Positions 17,389 to 26,003 of a DNA stretch of 64,000 bases are shown here, piece after piece; the first letter of the stretch is position 1, and every line of letters starts with the position of its first letter. The notes beneath the pieces are model-generated. The model ran no database searches, was not told the DNA's origin, and saw only the letters and a list, made by a program, of their open reading frames with translations. Origin of the DNA: an uncultured Blastocatellia bacterium (GTDB lineage Bacteria > Acidobacteriota > Blastocatellia > Chloracidobacteriales > Chloracidobacteriaceae); assembly GCA_937934745.1 (NCBI GenBank), contig CALGZC010000056.1, forward strand, positions 1 to 64,000. Reading direction: 5' to 3'. The position numbers were made by a program, and so were the translations under genes.

Positions 17389-18744
17389 ATGAGTGACGCG
17401 CAATCTATGACTTCTCCGACGGTCAACGACGCCGTTCTGGATGCGGCGGGTCTCCCTCCGCGCGAGGTGACGGTGGGTGCGCTTGGGCAGCGTTGGCTGT
17501 TTGAGTTGACGATGTTAGCCCGCAGTCTGGCGTGCTTCTTCAGGGTGGAACTCCATCCGCTGGCGGAAGCTGACCGGGTGGCGTTGCGGCAGCGTGACTT
17601 TACAGAGGAACTGCGCATTATTCGCCAAGCGCTGCTTCGCATGAACTATCTGTCTGCCGAGATCATTGCCTCCGGTTTCCAACCGTCTGCCTCCGGGGTT
17701 GTCTCTTCCCGCCCAAAGCCGGTCACAGGCGATGAGTCGGCGCTCAATCAAGCGCTGTACCTCCTCATGGACAATCTTTTTGACATCTGCACTGTTGTGG
17801 ACGATCTTATCCGCGCCAAACCGGTTAGTTACCATACTTTTACGGCAACCGGCCGACTCCTCAACCAGTCCATTGAGCAAAGTCAGCTCTTACCGGTGAC
17901 ACAGCAGTACCTCCTGACACCGACGCCGGACATCAAGTCCGAGGCGCTCCGTAAGTTAGTTGCGGCGCTGCCCGACCCAGCACTACGCCAGGATTTACGC
18001 CACATTTTCAGTTCCTTTTACCGTTTCCTGCGCTACTTGGACTTTGTTCAGGACGACCTGCGCCAGGATCGCCCGCTGAAGAGCAACCTGCTGATTTTCA
18101 TCCTGATCCGTGCGGAAACTGAGGCGCTGATCGAGTTTATCGAAACCCGCCCCATGTGCCTGCCCAATCTGCTGCCGGATGTCCACGATGCGTTCGACGC
18201 CACCGTTTACGCCCTCGAGATGGAGTTGCAGAAAATCTACGGGCGGGAGCTGGTTGGTTTCGCTGAGCTCCATCAGGCACCGCCGATTTACAGTCGTGTT
18301 GAGAACACACACGGACTGCTGCGCGACTGTTTCCAGCAGTCACTGGTGGCGCTGGCGACGGTCTTCGACCCAACGTTTGACGGGACGGCCGACTTCGATA
18401 TGTTTCAGACCAAGCTGGAGCAGTCCCTGCACTTACGTGAAGACATCTGGCGGCTGCTATGCCACTTGCGCCGGTTTGAATCGCGGCCGGACAAAACAGC
18501 GGTTGCGCCGCTGATTGAACGTATCACGCTGTTTCGTGACACGTCGCTGCGGTTTCTGATGTACAAGGACTGGGACGAGTACGACCGTTTCTTAGACCAG
18601 GTGCAGTCAGCGCGTAACTTGGAAGAACTCCTCAAGACCGTCCACCTGCTTTCAACCTTTCTGGAGACGCTGCTGGGACAAATCAACATGCGCGCTGTCC
18701 TGGCCAATCATCCGTTTGATTACCCTGAACTCAACGATGAGTGA
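17389..18744 (+). CDS. large helical protein of unknown function
   Basis: The 451-residue product lacks a signal peptide and membrane segments. It is almost entirely predicted amphipathic helix (for example ALNQALYLLMDNLFDICTVV and SNLLIFILIRAETEALIEFI). I do not recognise a family. Its stop overlaps the tilS start as ATGAGTGA, so the two are translationally coupled. That coupling and the preceding ECF factor are its only contextual clues. It is likely a cytoplasmic scaffold or regulator, but this is a guess. The N-terminus may begin at ATG 17389 or 17407. Confidence 0.6.
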   Translation: MSDAQSMTSPTVNDAVLDAAGLPPREVTVGALGQRWLFELTMLARSLACFFRVELHPLAEADRVALRQRDFTEELRIIRQALLRMNYLSAEIIASGFQPSASGVVSSRPKPVTGDESALNQALYLLMDNLFDICTVVDDLIRAKPVSYHTFTATGRLLNQSIEQSQLLPVTQQYLLTPTPDIKSEALRKLVAALPDPALRQDLRHIFSSFYRFLRYLDFVQDDLRQDRPLKSNLLIFILIRAETEALIEFIETRPMCLPNLLPDVHDAFDATVYALEMELQKIYGRELVGFAELHQAPPIYSRVENTHGLLRDCFQQSLVALATVFDPTFDGTADFDMFQTKLEQSLHLREDIWRLLCHLRRFESRPDKTAVAPLIERITLFRDTSLRFLMYKDWDEYDRFLDQVQSARNLEELLKTVHLLSTFLETLLGQINMRAVLANHPFDYPELNDE

Positions 18745-19792
18745 GCATCTCGTCAAGGTCGCCCGGTTCGCAGCGCGCTCAGCCACCGACAACCTGCTCG
18801 ATGACGGCTGGTTGCGTGCGGTGGACGGTTTTCCAGAAGGTGGGGTTGTCGTGGCCGTATCGGGCGGTCTGGACTCAATGACGCTCCTGCACGTACTCCG
18901 GGAGCGGTGTGGCGCTGCCGCCGCCCGGCACCTGCATGTCGCCCACCTTGACCACAGGTTACGTGGTGCCGCGTCTGCCGCCGATGCCCAATTGGTCGTC
19001 GAGACGGCCAAGCGCCTGGGTCTCGATTGGACGGTGGAAACGGTGGATGTCAGACACAAAGCCGTGGCCGAGCATGGGAACATCGAAGCCGTCGCACGCC
19101 GGATTCGGTATGCCTTCTTGCAGCGGACGGCAGAGCGTGTCGGCGCAGCATTTATTGCGACGGCGCATACACAAAACGATCAGGTTGAAACCATCCTGCT
19201 CCGCTTGGTGCGGGGGACAGGCCCTGACGGTCTGACAGGCATTCTACCGCTGCGTTCGGTGGCGGATGGCTCTTCCATCCGGGTCATTCGCCCCCTGTTG
19301 ACAACGCCACGGGCACGTATTGCCGCTTACGCGCAACGGCATGGCGTCCCCTTTCGGGAGGATGCCAGCAACCGCGATCTGACGCGCACCCGCAACCGGC
19401 TTCGCCACGTCGTCATCCCGGAACTGGAACGTCTCAATCCCCAACTCGGCGAAGCCCTGGGACGGCTGGGGCGGCTTGTGCAGGAAGACGGGGAGTATCT
19501 AAAAACAATCGTCGCCGCCTGGTTAGAACGCCATGCCCGGCGGGCCGGGCGGCGCTGGGCGCTGCCGGTGGCAGAACTTCGGGTGCTTTCGCCGTCGCTC
19601 CGCCACCGCATCTTGCACACCGTCGCCCAACAGAAGGAATATCCGGCCGTGGCCTTGCACCATATCGAAGCCATCGAGCAGACCCTGCTCACCGACGATG
19701 GGGTAGGTAAATGCCTGAATTTGACAGGAGGACGTCAGGTGCGCCGCGTGGCAGATGCACTCGTCTTCACCGAAGCTTATATTCCCAGGTAG
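18737..19792 (+). CDS. tilS: tRNA(Ile)-lysidine synthetase TilS
   Basis: The enzyme converts the wobble cytidine of tRNA-Ile(CAU) to lysidine. The ATP-pyrophosphatase P-loop SGGLDS lies at residues 42-47. The conserved HLDHRLRG, then FIATAHTQNDQVETILLRLVRG, and REDASNRDLTRTRNRLRH match TilS/MesJ. The length of 351 residues matches shorter TilS forms with a reduced C-terminal domain. ATG 18737 overlaps the upstream stop by eight bases; an in-frame ATG at 18716 is an alternative. About 180 bases separate it from ftsH, a common neighbour of tilS. Confidence 0.93.
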   Translation: MSEHLVKVARFAARSATDNLLDDGWLRAVDGFPEGGVVVAVSGGLDSMTLLHVLRERCGAAAARHLHVAHLDHRLRGAASAADAQLVVETAKRLGLDWTVETVDVRHKAVAEHGNIEAVARRIRYAFLQRTAERVGAAFIATAHTQNDQVETILLRLVRGTGPDGLTGILPLRSVADGSSIRVIRPLLTTPRARIAAYAQRHGVPFREDASNRDLTRTRNRLRHVVIPELERLNPQLGEALGRLGRLVQEDGEYLKTIVAAWLERHARRAGRRWALPVAELRVLSPSLRHRILHTVAQQKEYPAVALHHIEAIEQTLLTDDGVGKCLNLTGGRQVRRVADALVFTEAYIPR

Positions 19793-19963
19793 GTGGTTCA
19801 ACCGAACCGTCCCGGAGAGAAACGACAGGATGACTTTTCTCTGAAAAAGTCGTTCGTGTAAACTCGAAGTCCCATCTGGGGGCAGCGCATTCGCGCCGTC
19901 CCCACAGCTCATTCAACCGTTTTTCGGTCATTTCCACCAAGTCAGCAACGACCGATACGGAAA

Positions 19964-20731
19964 GGCAGGCGCGACTTGAATACGGCAGTCCGACAAGTAG
20001 TCCTCTGGATCGTTATTATCGCTGGCGGCGTGTTGTTCTGGAGCTTGCTCCACCGCAACGGCCCGCTCAAGGAAGATAACCCTGACTATGCGACTCTGGT
20101 CAAGAAGATTGAGGCGCGAGAAATTCAGGAAGCTGTCATCTCAGACACGGAAGTGGAGGGGAAGTACACCAACGGCAAGCCCTTTCGCACAGCCATCATC
20201 AGCGGCGTCGCCGGGGAACTGATGAACCGCATGCGCGAAAAGGACATCAAGGTGCAGAGCAAACCTGCTACGAGCGGACGGTGGCTCACCATTCTGCTGT
20301 CCTACCTACCCTTTGTTTTGCTGATCGGGTTTGCCTTCCGATGGGGCAGGCTCGACTTGAATACGGCAGTCCGGCAAGTAGTCCTCTGGATCGTTATTAT
20401 CGCTGGCGGCGTGTTGTTCTGGAGCTTGCTCCACCGCAACGACCCGCTCGATAACCCTGACTATGCGACTCTGGTCAAGAAGATTGAGGCGCGAGAAATT
20501 CAGGAAGCTGTCATCTCAGACACGGAAGTGGAGGGGAAGTACACCAACGGCAAGCCCTTTCGCACAGACATCACCAGCGGCGTCGCCGGGGAACTGATGA
20601 ACCGCATGCGCGAAAAGGACATCAAGGTGCAGGGCAAACCTGCTACGAGCGGACTGTGGCTCACCATTCTGCTGTACTACCTACCCGTTTTTTTGCTGAT
20701 CGGGTTTGTCTTCCTAATGATGCGGCAGATG
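19964..20731 (+). repeat. tandem duplication of the ftsH 5' end (381-bp unit)
   Basis: Copy 1 runs from 19964 to 20344 and copy 2 from 20345 to about 20720. The copied unit includes the 12 bases before the start (GGCAGGCGCGAC and GGCAGGCTCGAC), the start codon and the whole N-terminal domain. By eye I count about twelve substitutions plus a 6-base AAGGAA insertion in copy 1. Only one substitution (CGA/CGG) is synonymous. The reading frame is kept through the junction as Gly-Arg-Leu-Asp. Confidence 0.93.
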
Positions 20732-22276
20732 CAGGGCAGTGGCAACAAGGCGTTGTCGTTCGGACGTAGTCGGGCGCGGCTCCTCTCCAACCAGGCCAAA
20801 CGGATTACGTTTAAGGACGTGGCCGGGGTTGAAGAATCCAAGGAAGAGCTACAGGAGATTATTGAGTTTCTCAAAGAGCCGCAGAAGTTCCAGAAGCTCG
20901 GTGGGCGCATTCCGAAAGGCATTCTCATGATGGGACCGCCCGGGACAGGCAAAACCCTGTTGGCGCGGGCCGTCGCCGGCGAGGCCAACGTGCCATTTTT
21001 CTCCATTTCCGGCTCGGACTTCGTCGAGATGTTTGTTGGGGTTGGCGCGTCGCGCGTCCGCGACCTGTTTGAGCAAGGCAAGAAAAACGCGCCGTGCATT
21101 ATCTTTATTGACGAGATTGATGCTGTGGGACGCCATCGCGGGGCCGGACTGGGCGGCGGACATGACGAGCGTGAACAGACGCTTAACCAGTTACTGGTTG
21201 AAATGGATGGCTTTGAGTCCAACGACGGCGTGATTTTGATTGCCTCGACGAACCGACCGGATGTACTCGACCCGGCCCTGTTGCGCCCGGGGCGGTTTGA
21301 CCGGCGTGTGGTCGTCAATCGTCCCGATGTGAAGGGGCGGGAAGGCATTCTCGCCGTGCACACACGCAAAATCCCGCTGGGAGACGACGTGGATATCTCG
21401 GTGATTGCGCGCGGGACACCTGGCTTCACAGGTGCTGACCTCGCTAACCTTGTCAACGAAGCGGCCCTCAATGCAGCCCGCAACAATCAGAAGTTCGTGA
21501 CGATGCGTGACTTCGAGTGGGCCAAGGACAAGGTCATCATGGGCAGCGAGCGGCGCTCGTTGGTCATGTCGAATGAAGAAAAGCGCAACACTGCGTACCA
21601 CGAAGCCGGCCATGCCTTGGTCGGGATCAAAGTGCCGAACGCCGACCCGGTTCACAAGATCACGATTATTCCGCGTGGTATGGCGTTGGGGCTGACACAA
21701 CAGTTGCCCGAGGCCGACCGGTACTCACACACGCGCGAGTATATTGAGGGACAGATTGCCATCCTGATGGGAGGGCGGTTGGCGGAAGAAATTTTCCTCA
21801 ACCATGTCACGACCGGCGCCTCGAACGACCTCGAGCGGGCAACAGAGCTGGCCCGGCGGATGGTGTGTGAGTTCGGCATGTCGCAACTGGGTCCGCTCAC
21901 ATTTGGTAAGAAGGAAGAACAGATCTTCCTGGGGCGTGAGATCGCCCAGCATCAAGATTACAGTGAGGATACGGCTATCAAGATCGACCAGGAAGTCAAG
22001 CGAATCATCATGGAGCAGTACAACCGCGCGCGGCAGATCATCCTTGACAACAAGGATGCGCTGGTGCGGTTGGCAGAGGCCTTGCTAGAGCGAGAGTCGC
22101 TAGATGCCATCCAGGTGCGACGGCTGGTTGCCGGTTTACCGTTAGATGATGATGAACCGACAACCGGCGGCAATGCTGAACGCGAAGAAGCGAAGGCCGC
22201 CGACACTGCTCGCCCGGCCGTCGTCAAGCCGCTGATTCCACCGGTGGCGGCCGGCGATAATCCAGCTACGGCCTAA
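19976..22276 (+). CDS. ftsH: ATP-dependent zinc metalloprotease FtsH with duplicated membrane/periplasmic domain
   Basis: This is a membrane-anchored AAA+ protease that degrades misfolded membrane proteins. Walker A GPPGTGKT is at residues 320-327, Walker B IIFIDEID at 375-382, the arginine-finger region lies in the [18 protein letters not shown] stretch, and zinc site HEAGH is at 542-546. The protein is 766 residues against the usual 610-650. Residues 1-127 and 128-252 are near-identical copies of the N-terminal unit: helix, periplasmic domain, helix. This gives four membrane helices before the AAA domain. The start is TTG 19976. A second TTG at 20357 opens copy two and would give a normal 639-residue FtsH. 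Confidence 0.95.
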   Translation: MNTAVRQVVLWIVIIAGGVLFWSLLHRNGPLKEDNPDYATLVKKIEAREIQEAVISDTEVEGKYTNGKPFRTAIISGVAGELMNRMREKDIKVQSKPATSGRWLTILLSYLPFVLLIGFAFRWGRLDLNTAVRQVVLWIVIIAGGVLFWSLLHRNDPLDNPDYATLVKKIEAREIQEAVISDTEVEGKYTNGKPFRTDITSGVAGELMNRMREKDIKVQGKPATSGLWLTILLYYLPVFLLIGFVFLMMRQMQGSGNKALSFGRSRARLLSNQAKRITFKDVAGVEESKEELQEIIEFLKEPQKFQKLGGRIPKGILMMGPPGTGKTLLARAVAGEANVPFFSISGSDFVEMFVGVGASRVRDLFEQGKKNAPCIIFIDEIDAVGRHRGAGLGGGHDEREQTLNQLLVEMDGFESNDGVILIASTNRPDVLDPALLRPGRFDRRVVVNRPDVKGREGILAVHTRKIPLGDDVDISVIARGTPGFTGADLANLVNEAALNAARNNQKFVTMRDFEWAKDKVIMGSERRSLVMSNEEKRNTAYHEAGHALVGIKVPNADPVHKITIIPRGMALGLTQQLPEADRYSHTREYIEGQIAILMGGRLAEEIFLNHVTTGASNDLERATELARRMVCEFGMSQLGPLTFGKKEEQIFLGREIAQHQDYSEDTAIKIDQEVKRIIMEQYNRARQIILDNKDALVRLAEALLERESLDAIQVRRLVAGLPLDDDEPTTGGNAEREEAKAADTARPAVVKPLIPPVAAGDNPATA

Positions 22277-22293
22277 GCTTAGTCAGCCCTTTT

Positions 22294-22345
22294 GCCCCTG
22301 CGACGACGCGCCCTACCGGCACCCAAGCCGCAGGGGCCTTTTTTT
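22294..22345 (+). terminator. intrinsic terminator of ftsH
   Basis: Arms GCCCCTGCG (22294-22302) and CGCAGGGGC (22329-22337) pair perfectly over nine bases. A run of seven T follows at 22339-22345, 18-70 bases after the ftsH stop. The loop of 26 bases is long. Confidence 0.85.
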
Positions 22346-22581
22346 CGGCACCTGGTCCGCGCGCAAGGCCGGCTTTCACCTTCTGGACAGGGCTGTTGCA
22401 ACTGCGCCAAGGCTGTACCCCCGAAAAGTGGCCCCCGGTCCGTGATTTGAAAGGTGATGTGAAAGACGCGGCTTTTCCATAAAGCAAGTCTATAAAGCAA
22501 GCGGTTCCGGATTGGCATCACCCAGTGGTGTGCCGGGGCCAGGTCTGTGTGCAGTGAGCCATGCAACGGGTGCGGGCGAAA
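22346..22581. other. convergent intergenic region
   Basis: Together with the terminator, about 305 bases separate ftsH from the convergent LolA-like gene. It contains a direct repeat of ATAAAGCAAG at 22479-22488 and 22492-22501 (13-base period). I see no gene and no clear terminator for the minus-strand operon. Confidence 0.5.
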
Positions 22582-23301
22582 CTAGCCACGGACGACCTTG
22601 TACTTGCTGTAATCGACCTTGAAGCTGGCTTCCGGGATGGCCTGTAAGCGGATGTTCGTCAGGATGATCGTCGTGTAGTCGCTGCGCGTGTGCAGAATCT
22701 GCTTTACCGGCAGCCAATTCTGGTGGGAAACCCAAATTTCAAGCCGCAGATACTGGCTCTTCCCTCTTGGGCGCAGCAACAGCTTCGTCGTAAGCTGCCC
22801 GTCGAGATGTTCTTCGCCGTCCAGCAGGATTTCAAAGTTTTCGGAAAGCTGCTGCGCATCCGTCAGTACGGTGAGCAAACTGGTCGAGGCCGTCTTTTTG
22901 GCGATCTCCGTTGTTGTACTCACAAATGCCTGATTAAGGACCGGCTCGATCAGAATTGCTTCACTGCCGTTGACCACCACCGTCTTCGGCTGCGGTTCGG
23001 TGTAGTCAACCCGCAGGCGACGAACATTGCCGCGCGTACTAAAGCGCAGCACACCGACTTGGCGCGGCTCCTGAACACCAAGCTGCGTGTTGACGCGCCG
23101 GTGTGTCACCGTTGCCTGCAAACCACTTAGCCGTTGGCTGGCCGCCTGCAAGTTCTTCATCACGGTTTGCAGATCGACGCGTCGGGCCTGCACCTCCCGC
23201 CCTCCCGGGCTTATCACCGTGCTGCCGACCAAGCCTGATAGACCTGCAAGGAACTGCCGGCGGCTACTGCTCTGTACCCTGCCCAACTTCACAACAAGCA
23301 T
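22582..23301 (-). CDS. LolA-like outer-membrane lipoprotein carrier with Tat-like signal
   Basis: The 239-residue protein starts with a twin-arginine-type signal (SSSRRQFLAGLSGLVG, residues ~11-26). A LolA/LolB-like fold follows: a helical segment LQTVMKNLQAASQRLSGLQA, then alternating strands (VGVLRFSTRGNVRRLRVDY, KTVVVNGSEAILIEP, LEIWVSHQNWLPVKQI). LolA shuttles lipoproteins across the periplasm. The gene is the last of an operon with an ABC ATPase and another LolA-fold-like lipoprotein. A Tat signal is unusual for this family, which normally uses Sec. It may belong to the related COG2834 group with other hydrophobic cargo. Confidence 0.7.
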   Translation of the reverse strand: MLVVKLGRVQSSSRRQFLAGLSGLVGSTVISPGGREVQARRVDLQTVMKNLQAASQRLSGLQATVTHRRVNTQLGVQEPRQVGVLRFSTRGNVRRLRVDYTEPQPKTVVVNGSEAILIEPVLNQAFVSTTTEIAKKTASTSLLTVLTDAQQLSENFEILLDGEEHLDGQLTTKLLLRPRGKSQYLRLEIWVSHQNWLPVKQILHTRSDYTTIILTNIRLQAIPEASFKVDYSKYKVVRG

Positions 23302-23360
23302 GCCTCTCAGTCAGTAATTGTCTTTTCCGGGCATCCTGTCTCTAGCCGCAAACGGCACGG

Positions 23361-23741
23361 CTATGGCACCGCCGGTTCCCGTGTTTCAAACCACACGTGA
23401 TACCCAGCGATACGTTCACCGGACACGTCCTTGACATGCTCAAAGTGTCGCACCCGCACCGGTCGTCGCCGTCGCGCTTCGCCAACCTTTTCCAATGCAC
23501 CCTGCACTGTTTCCGACGGCGGTGACTGCCCTATTTCTGCCATGCTGATGAACTCCGGCGCACCAATGTTGCCCAACTGCGCGGCAGCTTGGCGGCGGGA
23601 CACCGGACGTTCGTCAAACCAACTTGCCGGAATGAGAAAGATGAAAGCGAGGATGAGTACACAGAGCACATCGTACTGCCACGAACCACGCTCGTACTTC
23701 CACAACACAGCCGCTTTGACAACCTGAATGAACCGTTTCAT
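23361..23741 (-). CDS. small single-pass membrane protein, function unknown
   Basis: The 126-residue product has a basic amphipathic N-terminus ([20 protein letters not shown]), one hydrophobic helix at about residues 24-41 and a periplasmic-type domain of about 85 residues with no recognised family. Its ATG overlaps the stop of the upstream ABC ATPase gene (ATGA), so translation is coupled. It might anchor or partner the ATPase, which has no permease gene here. That is inference from order only. Confidence 0.65.
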   Translation of the reverse strand: MKRFIQVVKAAVLWKYERGSWQYDVLCVLILAFIFLIPASWFDERPVSRRQAAAQLGNIGAPEFISMAEIGQSPPSETVQGALEKVGEARRRRPVRVRHFEHVKDVSGERIAGYHVWFETREPAVP

Positions 23742-24490
23742 TGGGGACTATTGGGCCGGTCGGCGATGATCTTCCCATCGCGCATCGTCAGAATCCGCGA
23801 TCCAATCGCCGCTGCCTCCGGGTTATGGGTAATCAAAATCACGGTTTGTTGTAACTCCTGATTGAGTCGCCGCAGCATATCGAGGACGGTCTGGGAGTTC
23901 TCACTATCGAGATTGCCCGTCGGCTCATCGGCTAACAGTAGTTTGGGACGGTTGATGAGCGCCCGGGCGACAGCAACACGCTGTTGCTCTCCACCCGACA
24001 ACTCCAATGGCTTGTGGTGAAGTCGGTGTTCCAAATTCAGCATGCGGAGCAATTCCCGCCGGTGTGCCGGATCGCTGCCGTTGGTACCTCGAATGGATTC
24101 CGCCAAACGCAGATTGCCTTCGGCCGACAGGGTCGGGAACAGATTGAAGCGTTGGAACACAATGCCAATTTTTTGGCGGCGAATCATTGTCCGTTGTCGA
24201 TCACTGACCGTCGCTAAATCTTGGCCGTCAATCAGCACCGAACCACTGGTCGGGCGGAGCAACCCACCCAGAATGTGGAGCAAGGTGGACTTTCCCGAAC
24301 CGGATTGCCCGACAATGGACACAAACTCACCCTGCCGAACGGTAAACGTCACGTTGTCCACTGCCCGAACGGCAACTCGCCCGACCTTGTACACCATGGT
24401 GAGGGACTGCACGGCGACTACGACCGGTGCGTTCTCCGCAGTCAAGGTGGTTGTGGTATCCGGCAGGCATTCAGAGTTGGGACTGGGCAT
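23738..24490 (-). CDS. ABC transporter ATP-binding protein, LolD/MacB type
   Basis: The 250-residue nucleotide-binding protein has Walker [10 protein letters not shown], signature [15 protein letters not shown] and Walker [13 protein letters not shown], followed by the LITHNPEAA switch. The [14 protein letters not shown] text is characteristic of the LolD/MacB/FtsE class that drives mechanotransmission rather than substrate import. The neighbouring LolA-like genes support a lipoprotein- or lipid-release role. No LolC/E-type permease is encoded in the window. ATG 24490 is used; TTG 24493 is adjacent. It overlaps the preceding lipoprotein gene by 20 bases. Confidence 0.9.
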   Translation of the reverse strand: MPSPNSECLPDTTTTLTAENAPVVVAVQSLTMVYKVGRVAVRAVDNVTFTVRQGEFVSIVGQSGSGKSTLLHILGGLLRPTSGSVLIDGQDLATVSDRQRTMIRRQKIGIVFQRFNLFPTLSAEGNLRLAESIRGTNGSDPAHRRELLRMLNLEHRLHHKPLELSGGEQQRVAVARALINRPKLLLADEPTGNLDSENSQTVLDMLRRLNQELQQTVILITHNPEAAAIGSRILTMRDGKIIADRPNSPQ

Positions 24491-25436
24491 CAAGGTCTAT
24501 GACTTTCAAATTGCGGTCGTTGGTCAATGTAAAGACGTCCTCCGGTAGCGATGCAGGGTTAATTTCCGGCGACTGAAACACCACCCGCAGCGCATAGCCC
24601 TCTGACGGGCGAACAATACGCACCCAGTCTGGCAGTAGCCGGCCGGAGCCGTCCGAGGCCGCATAGCCGCCGAATTCTGACATGCTGCTCAAGTCGCCGT
24701 TCTCATCAAATACCTCCAATCGCATCAACGGCGTTCCCCGCTGTGTCCGGTCAAACCAATATGCAAAACAAGGGCGCCATTGCCCGGCCAGATTGCGTTG
24801 CGCAACATAGAGCAAATAGTAGGTGCGTGTCACCCACTCAGAACGCGCCCCACTGGTGGCTAACTCGTCACGGCGTGTCTCAAAGACCGACCAACTCGTA
24901 TCAGGTCCCGGCGGCGGGATCGCCGGCGGCAGCAGCGGCAAGGACAGATGCTGTGGCCGCAAATTGGCAAAGGCACTGACATCTTGTTGTCCGGCCACGT
25001 TCGGTACGGACTTGGAGTAGGTTTTCCAGTTAGACCCGTGAATAAACGCTTGCCGGTCGGTTGGATAGTAAATAGCCACGGTGAAGTGTTCACCGTCCGA
25101 GGTCATATCCGCCACAGAGCCAAGTAGTGACGCTTGGACTTGCAGGCGGATGGATTGCGGACGCCGCAGCACCAACGCCCCGCTGGCCGAGGGATAGACC
25201 CGACCGACCCCACGCACGGAATCCCGATAATCGGTAAACTGTAATTGAACGGCCGACCGCACCGACTGTAGTTGCTGTAAACCGCCAATGCGCCTGGCCA
25301 GTTCGGCAGCTGGCATCGGTGGCTCGGTTGGCAGCAGACGCGGTAGGGTGACGCGCGAGGTGACACATCCTCCGGTCAGCAACCACCCGAAACACAACCA
25401 GGCGAGCCAGTGCCGCCGGAGGCCACCAATCGCCAC
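24471..25436 (-). CDS. lipoprotein, LolA/LolB-fold-like
   Basis: A signal peptide with two arginines, a hydrophobic core and lipobox LLTGGC gives an N-terminal lipidated cysteine. The mature part (about 295 residues) begins with a helix ([20 protein letters not shown]) and continues with alternating strands, including a [18 protein letters not shown] block. That is the pattern of LolB/DUF4292-like outer-membrane acceptors. GTG 25436 is preferred because AGGA sits nine bases before it and it avoids overlapping jag; the frame opens at 25508. Together with the ATPase and the LolA-like protein it suggests a Lol-type pathway. Confidence 0.65.
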   Translation of the reverse strand: MAIGGLRRHWLAWLCFGWLLTGGCVTSRVTLPRLLPTEPPMPAAELARRIGGLQQLQSVRSAVQLQFTDYRDSVRGVGRVYPSASGALVLRRPQSIRLQVQASLLGSVADMTSDGEHFTVAIYYPTDRQAFIHGSNWKTYSKSVPNVAGQQDVSAFANLRPQHLSLPLLPPAIPPPGPDTSWSVFETRRDELATSGARSEWVTRTYYLLYVAQRNLAGQWRPCFAYWFDRTQRGTPLMRLEVFDENGDLSSMSEFGGYAASDGSGRLLPDWVRIVRPSEGYALRVVFQSPEINPASLPEDVFTLTNDRNLKVIDLDAQSQL

Positions 25437-25461
25437 ACACGTTTGTCCTGAGTGATAACCG

Positions 25462-25965
25462 CTACAGCGGATGGACAACAACCTTACGTTCATCACCCTG
25501 ACCGACACTTTCCGTTCGTACCCCCGGCTCGGCAGCCAGTGTCAGGTGAATGACACGGCGTTCGGCGGCGCTCAAGGCACTGAAAGTGAACGGTTGACGA
25601 TACTTTCTGACTTGCTCAGCGGCCGTTCGCGCCATCAGGACCAACTCCCGCTCGCGGCCGGCACGGTAGCCGTTCGCGTCCAAGCGCACCGACCAGCGAC
25701 CAGACATCTGGTGGGCGACCACCCGTTCTAGGATGTGCTCTAAAGCATTGAGGACTTCAGCCCCACGTGCCAGTAGGACACCGGCGTCCGCACCGGTAAA
25801 GTTGACATGCCAAACGCCTGCCTGCTCACTGATGGTGAACACAAGCTGCCACCCACTGTACCGAATGAGGCCGGTCAGGAAATTGCTCAGCAACGGCTCA
25901 AGACCGTCATCATCACGTACCGGCATCAGTTCAGAGAGGAGAATCTCTGCCATAGCCCTGTCCAT
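25462..25965 (-). CDS. jag: Jag/KhpB-family RNA-binding protein (KH and R3H domains)
   Basis: The 167-residue protein has a KH-like domain (residues ~35-95, with VWHVNFTGADAGVLLARGAEVLNALEHIL) and a C-terminal R3H domain with the ERRVIHLTL motif. The N-terminal Jag extension is short or absent. It lies directly downstream of yidC, its usual place. It probably binds RNA and links translation with cell-envelope growth. Confidence 0.88.
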   Translation of the reverse strand: MDRAMAEILLSELMPVRDDDGLEPLLSNFLTGLIRYSGWQLVFTISEQAGVWHVNFTGADAGVLLARGAEVLNALEHILERVVAHQMSGRWSVRLDANGYRAGRERELVLMARTAAEQVRKYRQPFTFSALSAAERRVIHLTLAAEPGVRTESVGQGDERKVVVHPL

Positions 25966-26003
25966 TCAACCGTGTAGTGCACCCAGCCGCAACAAACTAA
26001 CCT

